From Trileptium ribeirensis (taxonomy: Eukaryota > Nematoda > Enoplea > Enoplida > Thoracostomopsidae): DNA of 64,000 bases. The stretch spans positions 115,712 through 179,711 of the forward strand of contig JASANE010003284.1 in NCBI GenBank assembly GCA_030248225.1. The letters are read 5' to 3'. Under the pieces are notes generated by a model, which was not told where the DNA came from, ran no database searches, and worked only from the letters and a program-made list of their open reading frames with translations. The position numbers and the translations under genes were made by a program. Positions 23,440 to 33,740 of this stretch are shown piece by piece (within the stretch, counting starts at the first letter, position 1; each line of letters opens with the position of its first letter).

Positions 23440-23960
23440 TACTCCAGCAATTTGGCTAAAATTTTACCCGGATCTCGGCTATTGAATTAATACTTGAAAC
23501 TTTTAAATAACGCGTCGGAATCTCAAACTCGACAACCTTAAAGGGGCTTGCCCCCACAGAAACGTAAAATTGAAATATCTTAAGATTCTCTCCAGGAATT
23601 TTGCTGAAACCCTGTTTCTTCGTAGTAATGCCTACCAATGAATGCAACTTTAAAACTTAGCAATTTCGCATCGGAATCCCAAATCCGACGGCCTTGAAGG
23701 GGCCTGCCCCACTGAAAAAGCAGGATTGAAATATTTTAAGATCCTTTCCAGGAATTTTGGTGAAAACGGAGACACCATTCTAAAACCCATCACTATCGAG
23801 TCGGAATCACAAACCGGACGGCCCGACAAGGTCCATCCCTCCCCAAAACTTAAAATGTTCGTAACTAAAAATTCCCTACAGGAATTTCGATGATTTTTAT
23901 CGTACAAATAGAGGCCCGTTAGGCCTTCCATTTGAACTATCGAGCCCGGCAAAGCCTTGG
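23440..23960 (+). repeat. Tandem double-hairpin units of copy A
   Basis: Three full units of about 140 bp each carry a GTCGGAA to CCGAC hairpin, then a GGCC-type hairpin (for example GGCCTTGAAGGGGCC), then a CCCC stretch, an A-rich part and CCAGGAATTTTGG. A fourth part-unit ends in AGGCCCGTTAGGCCT. Copy B holds the same array, while copy C keeps only the last part. An open minus-strand frame of 146 codons lies across it but is not kept in copy B. Confidence 0.8.
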
Positions 23961-26900
23961 CCCGTTCAAAAGTTATAATAAATGTAACCCGAGCAGCGCA
24001 AAAGCCGTTCAGGTTTCTTACAGAATTTATTGATTTCTTCGCAATATATGTAGTTTCATAGATAGGTTTTGGTCTTGCTGTTGCACACATTTTCTAAGTC
24101 TTTAGCTTTACAGTTCAGTTACATTTCTCTCCCTTCTCTGAGTATAGTCATCAATGCAGCACGAAAGCCGTCGGAGGCTCGAATCTCCGGTATACGGCCG
24201 CTGCAATGAAAATACTAAATTTACCAGTTTGTAAATTTAATTGTAGTGGCAAACTTTTTGTATATCAAAACTGACGATGTCGCTAGACGCGATATCGGGT
24301 CGGGCCAATTTTTGTGAGGACCGTCGACCCGGTCCTACTAAATCGATAAATAAGGTCAAGCCCAGCCCCCGTGCAAAATTTCATAGAGAAAAACTGGCAA
24401 ATTAGGGAGTTATCGAAAATTATAGGTTTTCCCCAGCCCCTACAGAGTTAAGACTTAAAATCTCAGTCGAGAGCTAGAAATCCGAACAGTCTGAGGATAC
24501 AAACGGAATAAATTTCAGTTAATAAATTTGTTACGGTTGTCCCGACAACCGGGGCCACCACTTATTGACCCGTTTCGTCCAGTGCGAAACGCTATGAATA
24601 CTACTTCAATTTTAGTACTAAATGGAGCTTTTTGAGAGCCTTTTCAAGTCAAAATAACTTGAGTTTTCGTACTTTTAGGATAGTGCCGATGACCTATGAG
24701 GCATCGCCGCGTATAGTACTAGTTTTAGTCAAATCTGTAGGTACCTGAACTCAATTTTAACCCCTGTCCCTATGCCCCAAAGTTGACATGAAATTTGTAT
24801 AATGATAACGCATAGCCACTTTTCGGCATTAGGACTCGCCCAAGTTTGTCCCTTGGCCCATATGAGTACCGTTAAGTGGTAGCAACAATGATAGATCCGA
24901 CCGCTTTAGAACAATATCCACATTTAGGAATTGAGTCAAGATAGTAAATTAGTGCAGAAAATCAATTAAGTAAAATAAGTTTGTCACACCATTTGCGCTA
25001 GTAGAAATTGGGAATGCTGATAGTAGCTCATTACTTCGGGAGTGGCCTACTTGCACGTTTACGCGTATCATTTATTGTAATAAATTTAGGAAACCTGTCC
25101 TAAGACGAATTAATGAAAATTACTGACCGTTTGGTGACCCGGATAAGCAAACCGTCAAAATAGTATAATCTTTTGGACCAAATTGACCGCTACAATCAGT
25201 ACACAATGCACTTGAAGACCTTAAATCTGCATCCAGTTTTGGAGCAGTACCTTTTGCTAGAGTTACAGCCAAACCCAGCGTCAATCCACATGTTTATTGT
25301 AGCCGTGGAAGTTGAAGGCCACGTGATGCTTTCAACCCTTTCGTAAGGTTATTAAGAGTCCATTTGGAACTCCGCAGTAAGCTAGAATAAATTACGAGTT
25401 AAGCCAAACCGAATATTACCCAAATCATATGTACCCCACACATAGTAAATTTTAGTAATAATTTTGGATTAGGAAAACCTGAAAAGTTAGAAATTCGGTC
25501 CCAACCTCAGTCTACCGGGACCCATAAGCGATTTAGAAGATAAGTCCACCCGACCATTTCTAGCATTATTATAGCTCATGTTTATGGACCCGAAGAAGTC
25601 CGTTTTTGTAGTTATTTAGGTTACAGATGAGCCTCAATTTAAGACCAATTTTTGCCGTTTTGTTACCGTGCTTGAGGGATAGTTTTATAGGAGATTAAAA
25701 CCAAAATTAACCAGTTGAATCCGTACAACCAGCTGAAAATTTTATCTTATACTTATGATCACCGTACGTATGTATGCATGAGAGTAGGAAAAGAACAGTC
25801 GTACCGTTGTCGCACCAGAGAAAAATTATGAGTCGTACTAATGATCGCCTCCCAAACTTACCGTTATATCGATATGTATCATTAATCGTTTGTTATAATA
25901 TTTTGTCGTATGTTAATCCCATCGCTACTTTACTATATTTACGAATATTCATTTATCATGTACCATAGTCTAGATTAGGATGAGCAAGATTGAGTCCCGC
26001 AATCCCGCTTTGTACGCTTCGTCCCGTATTCCTCATTTGTACCAGTTATAATACCGCCTTTCGGTTACCTGAACCTGTTTGTTTTGTCGGAGTACCCTCT
26101 AGTAGCAATCGTAGTGCCGAGCGAGTAGTTAGTTGAATGGCGCCTCTCTATCGATAACTAACCGTTTTATGCTCCGCATTACTTATCGGTATTTGCTTTT
26201 GATTTGACCCAATTTTAATAAGTAAGGTGAGCACAGCTGTCATTAGAAAAGGCTTAGCAGTTTACGCCGTGATTTGAATCAGCTGTGAGAGTTCCATGAA
26301 AAAGGCGATGACTACACAACTTACCCCGTTTGCCGCCATGCTCATTCTCCTAATAGCGTACCATACTAGCGACATTGCACCTATCGTATTAGCCCGTACA
26401 GTATGTTTTTGTCCATATTCGATTTTGACTCATCAATAAACGCTCAATCAAGCCCAATGTGTCCAAGTGTTTTGCTGACCCTAGTAGCGATAGGTATTCG
26501 AAGGGGTTTGAAATGCGTCACCCCTATCGACGACCTACGTTCAGATTCGACACACGCATTGAAGAAGCAAACCTTAGCGTGACTCGCCGATTTCATAATT
26601 ATGTTAAATATATTACTGTGTGAGTACGACTCGTGCGACTAATAAGGAAAAGTTACCGCAAAATTATAACTTTCGCTGAGCACCCAGAATAGGCAACTAC
26701 ACGCGGATCCGACGTTAAACGTCTAGGGATTTGTCGGACCCTAGTGGGGGCCACTGGCTAAATAAATTAACCGTTCAGGAAAGAAATGGAAAATTAATCC
26801 AATCCAAATACCGATTCAATACACTTCCCGGTTAAACGAGGATAGGGAATAGCGGTATGATCTCTTTGGCCTGTGAGCAGGTGACGGGGCCGACCTCCCT

Positions 26901-27369
26901 GGGTACCTCAAAAGCAGTACCTCTTAGGCTACGTACACAACCCGTCCGGCAGGATCAGAACACATCCTGTGAAGCGCTCCTGCGGCTTGGTAAGCTCCGT
27001 TATTTCTTAGACTTGACCCGAATAAAAAGAAAAAATAGAAACTAGAACGCATTAGGTCCGCCCTTGATGTTGCGATAGCCGGGGTCGTATGGGCATTACG
27101 TTTGTGGAAGTGCGTAATGCAGCAGCGTCACGTCGATCTAATACAAAAAGAACAATGTTTGTTTATGTCTCAAATCCATAATATATTATAAAATACAACT
27201 GTAATAGTGAATGACAAAGTCTTTTGTACAGTTTTTAAGTTTAAATTAAACTTTGGAATTTTACGATATGGTAACCCATATCCAGATGATCCGATATATA
27301 TACTACAATTTCACCCCAATATCAGGATATTTGTAGACCATCCGTTCCCATCACTACTAGCTAGATAAG

Positions 27370-28410
27370 TTTGCAAAAACATAAGCAAATGTTTCAGAAT
27401 AAATTAGAAATGGATCGCCTTCTAACGCCAGCCCCCCCAGGCCAGTTCACGGCCCTTAGAAAATTCGGCGCCCCTCCCCCCAGATCCGAACCAGAACCCC
27501 ATGTTTATGCCCAATGGCAAAATTTTCAGCGAATGGACCAGCTACGCCTCATGTCCGGTGAGCCGCTGACCCCTATTGGCCACCTCTTCTTCTCCCCCCC
27601 ACCAAAGTAAGACCACGTATGTCCAATTTCAAGGAATTCCGGTATTTTACCCATCTCAGTCGTAGAATGTAATAATACTATCTCTGACATGTATATTAAA
27701 CGTATGCAAATATATACATAATATACATATATAATACATTATATTAATATATACTACATGTATATATTATATACTAGTCGGTAGTGGATCTACATTTGTG
27801 AGTGGAGCTTGGGCTGTGGCATTACGAATGCACTCAATTTTATGTTCTTCAAAATAACTACATTGGCTTTATCATTGATAAAAATATTATATTTGAATTC
27901 TTCGACCCAAAAAACCCTATAATGATTTGATCGAAACGATTCTATTTCAATAAATAACACAAATATTGCAAAATTCTCTATTTTAGCTGCATAAGCTTAA
28001 CTAATTACTAATTAACCACTCAAAAATTTTTAATCCCAAATATCAGGTGACATGATAGGCTTTCAAACAAAAAAGTTTTTTTTAAAATCGGTTCAGTGGT
28101 TTTTGAAATCCGTCGGACCGAACGAACGGACGGACATCGACCTTTTTACTCCCAGACAGAAAATAAAAACGCTTCGCACGGCTTCGCCTCGCTCCGCTCA
28201 ATAAAATATTTGCACTCCCCCATTGACCTCCTACCTCCTGCCACGAACTCTGGGTCAGATTTGACCCCGAGATCCCTCTCCCCCATTATTATCAGAAGCT
28301 CGCCTGACCCCCAACGTTTATAGCTCTGGCGACACAAAGATCCGAAAGCTTTTGCCACACTTTCGTCCACGTATATGTCCTTGAAGGTAGATTTAAACTT
28401 GGTCGCCAAT
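27370..28410. repeat. Unclassified GC-richer repeat-like sequence
   Basis: It contains C-rich tracts (27420-27610, 28215-28310) and, at 28090-28140, a phrase on the pattern ATCGGTTCAGTGGTTTTTGA followed by GACGGACATCGACC. Tails of this kind are common at the 3' ends of insect LINEs of the RTE type. Two open frames (27371-27610 plus; 28146-28409 minus) have no recognised domain and are proline-rich or low-complexity. The sequence lies between copy A and the exon at 28587-28759. Confidence 0.4.
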
Positions 28411-28586
28411 CAGGCTTAAAAATCCGGCAAACAAAATATGGCTTCACAGCCAAGATGGAGCCCAGTAATTCGTTGAAGTATATTTACATTTCTGATTTCC
28501 AAGAGCAAACTGAAACAGTGGTCGGTCGAGAATTACAAATCTAATCCACAAAAAATTGTATTGTACATAATGCACATTTTCCTTAC

Positions 28587-28759
28587 CCAACTGAATTGAG
28601 ACTAGTCATGTGAGATACCATTTTGAGATTGACGTTTGAAAATACGAGCTTCTGATTCGACGAATATATCACTGTAGGACGATCAGAGCACGCGAACACG
28701 TTGTGACCGCCTGACGCGTGAAAAAGCTTCAGTATTGTTGGCTGTGTTCCCAACGTTAC
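28587..28759 (-). CDS. DDB1: DDB1 exon, about human residues 629-686
   Basis: 173 bp, entered after TATTTAG and left through GG then GTAAGG, with two bases of a glycine codon carried over to exon 15534-16071. It encodes [40 protein letters not shown] and [17 protein letters not shown]. The [25 protein letters not shown] block is one of the best conserved parts of DDB1 (end of BPB). The segment [11 protein letters not shown] has replaced the usual LRTFRSLSTTN, which is an unusual divergence. The frame is intact. Confidence 0.98.
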
Positions 28760-29084
28760 CTAAATACAAGCAAAAATGTAATGTCAATATTTATATCATA
28801 TAGGTGCTCAAAGTTGGTCAGCTTAAAATGTAGACGGTCGGCGGAAGATATAGCCAAAATTTTTCCAGGCTCCCGAATCATTCATCGTAATTTTTGTCTT
28901 GTTAAATTGCTAAAAAAGGCCGAGCTCCTTCTGGGAATGGGGGATGCGGAGATTTAATGAAGGATGAGGTGGGGGAGGGGTGTAAATATAACATAACGGA
29001 GACCCAACCTTAACAGTAAGTGGTAACACCCTTCCTTCCCCTTATGGGCACCTATGAATCACATTTCATAGTAAATATTAATAT

Positions 29085-29179
29085 GATTGAATTCTGAAAC
29101 GAGCGAAGCGAAGAATTCTTAATAGCTGTGGTAGTGGTAAAATTTGTTATATCTGTTATTTGGTTTTTCGGATTACACG
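29085..29179 (-). repeat. Repeat R4, half split off by copy B
   Basis: GAATTCTGAAACGAGCGAAG, TTCTTAATAGCTGTGG and GTGGTAAAATTTG match the start of the R4 copy at 13890. The sequence breaks at CACG just where the long element begins and resumes at 36759 with AACGCATAACTCAACTTTGG, which matches 13983-14010. Confidence 0.85.
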
Positions 29180-29204
29180 TGTAACAGATCCACACGGATC
29201 GTTA

Positions 29205-29560
29205 CGAGGTGGATTAATCCTGACCACAGCCTAATGGCAAACTTTTATCGAAAACCCATAATCTTGACCACGCAACAATGGCCAACATTTACGATAATTC
29301 TGGCCACACCCCAATGGCCAACATTTAGGAACTCCCCAATAAACCTCACCAAAGTGTAATGGTCAGCATTTTTTCGAACACAAATAAAGTTGACCACAGT
29401 ATAATGGACAACATTTTTCCGAACACCGAAAATCCTATCCACAGTATAATGGACAACATTTTTAGCGAATACCAAAAAATCCTGTCCATGATGTAATGGT
29501 CAACATTTAGTCGAGTTCCCTAATAATCATGACCACATGTATAGTGGCCAACATTTCCGA
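29205..29560 (+). repeat. 5' minisatellite of copy B
   Basis: Seven to eight units of about 45 bp of the pattern CTGGCCACACCCCAATGGCC, AACATTT and an AT-rich linker, some changed to TTGACCACAGTATAATGGAC. It is longer than in copy A. The open frames over it (29144-29359, 29245-29475) are by-products of the repeat. Confidence 0.85.
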
Positions 29561-30227
29561 ATTCAGCCACCAGTGTCTCCCCAACCTGGGACACCCGACG
29601 GGAATAGCCCAAAAGGGTACGGAACCCACCGTCGCATTGCAATATGTACATCTATGTAAGCAGAATCAATCAATCGTCTCTTAGCGCAAGCGAATATATA
29701 AACTGAGTTCCTCTATATATACCCATCGACTACAAAGCCCTGTTGTCACCTCAAATGTAGACTGTCTAACTGGCACAAACCAGGAACCACCGTATATACG
29801 TAAACCAGTAATTGAAATAACTCGCAAGATCAATACAGTTATATAAGTACATAATTACAACAAATCAGAAATCACCGGGTACATATGTAAATAATTGAAA
29901 CAGAGCTCAAATCGAGGTATCTATGTACGTGATCGGAACAAATTCAACATCACCCTATGTACATATAGCTAAACGGCACGAGCCCGGAGTAATCAGGTTC
30001 AAGAGTCCCGCTACGTAACCGACTTGCATTTTCAGTATTTCGGCCTGCACCGCAGACATTGTTTTGATCAAGATTGGTATCGTTATTGATATTTCAGGGA
30101 TGGATAATCGTCAAGGAATTGTAACGGTATATACAGATATCCATATCCATCTATATACATATTGACTGTAGTGCCTTAAATGCACGCCTTGGTATATGTA
30201 TTGGCATTATCGTGATTTCACCATATT

Positions 30228-30600
30228 ATCGTTGGCCATAAAGGCATCATTGGCATATATACTTGAGTTATTTGTCATTATCATCGTTCTTGTTATACTT
30301 TTGATGGCCATAAAGGCACGTGTTCGATATATGTTATCTTGATCGTATCATGTAATTGTGTACCGTTGGAACCGATGTTGTTGCTCATATGTATTTTCAG
30401 ATACACGATCCAGCCGCTTGATTGGCATAATATTCGTTAACCATTTGTATATGAGTACTATACTATAATCATACCGTTCGTTGTTATTATGTGAGGCCAT
30501 AAAAGCGCCGCCCCATTGTTGTCATTGTATACCGTTTTATGATTATGCCGTGCTATATTTGTACTATTCTATTGGTTTGAACAGGCCATAAAAGCGCCTG
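30228..30600 (+). repeat. GCCATAAAGG box ladder of copy B
   Basis: GGCCATAAAGGCA near 30235 and 30305 is followed by GGCCATAAAAGCGCC near 30494 and 30582. The first two boxes read AAAGGCA and the later two AAAAGCGCC, the same switch in type as in copies A and C. Confidence 0.75.
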
Positions 30601-30799
30601 TATTTTACTATGACATTATGTACCCTGCTTGTCATACTTTGTTGTATTTTTTGTAATTTCTAGGTTGGAGGCACGATTGATTGAGTGTAACTTAGTTGGG
30701 ATGATGTTAGGAGAAATGCAGGGATTTTTACGCATGCGAACTGGTATTTTATAGGTGCAGAACGTGAGTATGGCGAGCCCTTGCCATACGCGATCTCGT

Positions 30800-31010
30800 A
30801 GGAATATAGGACGGTACGACTCTCCCCGCTGAACCCACTATATGTATATACGTAGGAATTGCCCTACCCCGCGTGGTAGGACCGCAAAGTTTATTTTGAA
30901 TCTTCATAGGAAAGATTGGCCATGACGAGGACCCGTCGCGACCGTCCTCACGAATGAGGACCACAGAAATGTGACTGTTCGCCGCGAAGCGAACAGCAAA
31001 CGAGCAAATT
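30800..31010 (+). repeat. Hairpin block of copy B
   Basis: Consecutive small inverted repeats: CCTACC to GGTAGG (around 30862-30880), GACGAGGACCCGTC (near 30924), GTCCTCACGAATGAGGAC (near 30945) and CTGTTCGCCGCGAAGCGAACAG (near 30978; eight paired bases). The same four occur in order in copies A (20100-20250) and C (43190-43325), with some loop and stem changes. Confidence 0.8.
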
Positions 31011-33169
31011 TCCCGAAATACAATTGTTTAAATAACTTCGCGAATAACTATATATAGGGCATCGTTGTGATCCCTAGATCCGAGGCTTTAATTTGAGCCC
31101 GGATCGGTCCCGCTGCGCCCACTTTTAGGTACCCCTCCCCATGGAAAAATATGGAATAACTCCCCGACCAGCGTGTAACCCCTCAATGGATTCCCTTGTC
31201 GAGAGTAACCCAAATATATACGGATCACCCCGGAAAAATGTGCTCCGAACCCGTGGGAGCCGTTTAAACACCCTACCCTGGAAAAAATTAGGCATGGACC
31301 CTCTGCCGAGAGTCTATTTTCCCCCTGTAGACCGAATACGGTCCTGTTACATATCATCTTGACCGGAAGGACATACTGAGTCCGAATCCGGGTTTACTTC
31401 GGCCCTCGCCGAGGGAACTGCGCCCTCTTCTTTTCTTTGTTCTCGTCTTTCTTTCTTTTTGTTTACACAAGCCGCGTCTTTTTTCTTGAATTATATTTCC
31501 GAGCACGCTTATATAAAGTGTATATCAGGTTTATACCAGGTCCTATGTGGAATTTGATATGAAATTCATTTAAGCTAGTTGATGCTAAATTTATTTGTCG
31601 TTAGTAAACAATAGCCACGAAATTAAGTTTATATTGGCCTCGCTTGATAGTCTACCTGTGTACAGGGCAGTCGTAGTCCTTGGGAGTATAGCGGTACATT
31701 TAGATTGTTGTTTCTTTTAAACGAACACGTCCAGAATCAAATTGAGGACACCTATAAAACTATTTTATGAGAAAGCTAGGAAAGCTTATCAGTACAGGTA
31801 TAACGGTTATAATTAATGTAAATTTGATATAAAACCTGTAGTTTTATATAAAGTAACGGTAGCTTGTAAAGATTGCCGACTGCTGCAGTACGTTTCTTAT
31901 AGAGTCAGTGTATATACTTGGAGGGTGACGCGACGGTTATACTCGGGTTATATCAAGTTGTTTGAAATTTTGTATCACATTTATAGTTCAACCACCTATA
32001 TTGTTAAGTTTCTAGAAAGTTTTACGTAGAATTTTATATAAGTTTAATATTAGAAGGTCGTAAATTATTTCAGTTGCGTATAAATTTCATATAAAATCGG
32101 CCCCAAATATGATCGGAATTTGGCCGATAAGAATATTTACTTTTAAGCTCAGAAAACGGGGCCAAATTGCCCAAAAAGTGCTGAATAAGCACTTTAACGG
32201 AAGGTAAATTTAAAATTTCAAAAAATTCAAAATTTCATATAAAAGCAGAGACGCACAGACTCTGCAGAGTTCAGTCTGTCTTCGGCAGCGCAGAGTTAGG
32301 TCGTTCTGCAGACCACTCTGGCGCTTTCTCTTCAGTGTTAATTGTTTCGCCAGCTTCTCTTGCTTTACTGGGTGGCTTTAGCTTATTGTTTTGCAACCTG
32401 CGGATGGACGAAGAAGCGATGGACGCCGACAAATAGGAATCGAAGGACCGTAAGTGTGGACAGGGAGATGGAACGATGTAATTGAGTTTTGTCAGTACTA
32501 GGTTAGAGGTAGGGGAGCAAGATAGTGGGATTGAACATTGCCTTAATGAGTATCAGTGCAAAGTTTTAGCCTCCCTGTCAACACTTCGATTTACATGGTA
32601 GCCCAGCCCGTCCTAGCTTGCCCCGCAGACGCATAGCCATGACTAGCCGCTCACATAAATTAAATAGTTGGCAGACAGATTGAACCTCCCTCGGTCATTG
32701 AGTTAGGGCACAAACGACGCTTAGAACTATTTTACATGCTTCCCTGAGTCGAGTTAGGACTAGAAAAGATGATCTTTGAGCTGACCGAGGTTAAATAAAC
32801 TACATTTATGATTGAAAGTTATTAGTCAAACTCCGAATGCCAGCACAGTCATGCCATAGCACTCTAGTCAAACATTTTACCAATGGTTTTACGCAAGATT
32901 TCCGTGGTTTTACTGTTTTCTTTGGACGCAAAGCCGTCCGCCGATTTTGGAGTTGCTTTAGTAGGAACTAAGGATAGAACTAGGCATTGCCGGATCAAAC
33001 TCTCTCAGGAACTTAGTAAAACTTTATCAACGCGACAATAGTGCCTTAGATATTACCCACAAGTTAAAAGAAAGCTCCACTGGACCACGAGTAGATATTC
33101 TGTCTTAATGCCCCGTGAGCGAGACAGCTCACCCAGGTAGAAAATTGGGCATATTTCGAGAAGTACCCA

Positions 33170-33740
33170 AACAAATTGATCAAAATTTTACCCGGATCTC
33201 GCGAAGGGTCCGAACAGTTGATTCGATACGTGAACACTCAAACATCGTGTCGGAAACTTAAACCCGACAACCCTAAGAGGGGTTGCCCCAGCAAAACGCG
33301 AAAATTCAAATAACTTAAGTTCTCCTCCAGGAATTTAGCTAAAACCTTGGCAGTTTCTTCGTAGTACTGTCTACTAACGAACAGGAGTCTAAAACATATC
33401 GGTTTCGAGTCGGAACCCCAAACCCGACGGCCTTGAAGAGGCCCGCCCCCAATGAAAACATAGAATTAAAATGTCTTGAGATCCACTCCAGGAATTTTGG
33501 TGAAACTCTCGCTATTTCTTCGTAAGAATGCCCGCTATCGGACACGCCTTAAAACCCAACATTATCTCGTCGGAATTACAAACCCGACGGCCCGATAGGG
33601 GTCCGCCCCCACCTAAAATTTGAAATGTCTATAAATTAAAGTTCTCACCAGGAATCTTAATGATCTTTATGGTACAAACAGAGGCCCTTTAGGCCTTCCA
33701 TTTGAGGTATTAAGCCCGGCAACCGCCGTGGCCCATTCAA
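33170..33740 (+). repeat. Tandem double-hairpin units of copy B
   Basis: Units of about 140 bp, each with GTCGGAA to CCCGAC and then a GGCC-type hairpin (AACCCTAAGAGGGGTT, GGCCTTGAAGAGGCC, GGCCCGATAGGGGTCC), a CGCCCC stretch and CCAGGAATTTTGG. The stems pair better than in copy A, so this copy may be nearer the ancestral form. Confidence 0.8.

Larger units (their letters stand above)
19011..27145 (+). mobile_element. Palindrome-dense non-coding element, copy A (8.1 kb)
   Basis: The copy starts TGTAACAGATCCATAC and ends GTCGATCTAATACA, with AAAA on both sides (19007-19010 and 27146-27149). It shares an ordered series of landmarks with copies B and C: a 5' minisatellite, a ladder of GCCATAAAGG boxes, a block of small hairpins, an internal inverted copy of the 5' end near 20930, an AGTGCTGAAAAGCACT hairpin (21719), tandem double-hairpin units (23440-23900), GTTGTCCCGACAAC (24535), and a terminal hairpin GCATTACG to CGTAATGC. 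No coding sequence belongs to the element. A LINE (21880-22615) was inserted later. TG to CA ends with a 4-bp duplication fit a retroviral-type integrase, yet no long terminal repeats or pol gene are seen. Family unknown. Confidence 0.85.
16072..28586 (-). other. DDB1 intron between exons 28587-28759 and 15534-16071
   Basis: At 12.5 kb this is the largest intron. It contains a tRNA-like relic (18391-18427), copy A of the palindrome-dense element (19011-27145) with a LINE inserted in it, and GC-richer unclassified sequence at 27370-28410. The stretch 16080-18360 is AT-rich with scattered chance frames. The 110-codon plus-strand frame at 17396-17728 has no recognisable domain. Confidence 0.7.

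Noticed and set aside
23650..24090. 146-codon minus-strand gene in copy A
   Set aside because: It covers the double-hairpin array, is not kept open in copy B and has no domain.
26857..27045. Conserved small protein gene in the long element
   Set aside because: It is open in all three copies but shifts in copy B and lies on hairpin-forming sequence; coding constraint cannot be shown here.
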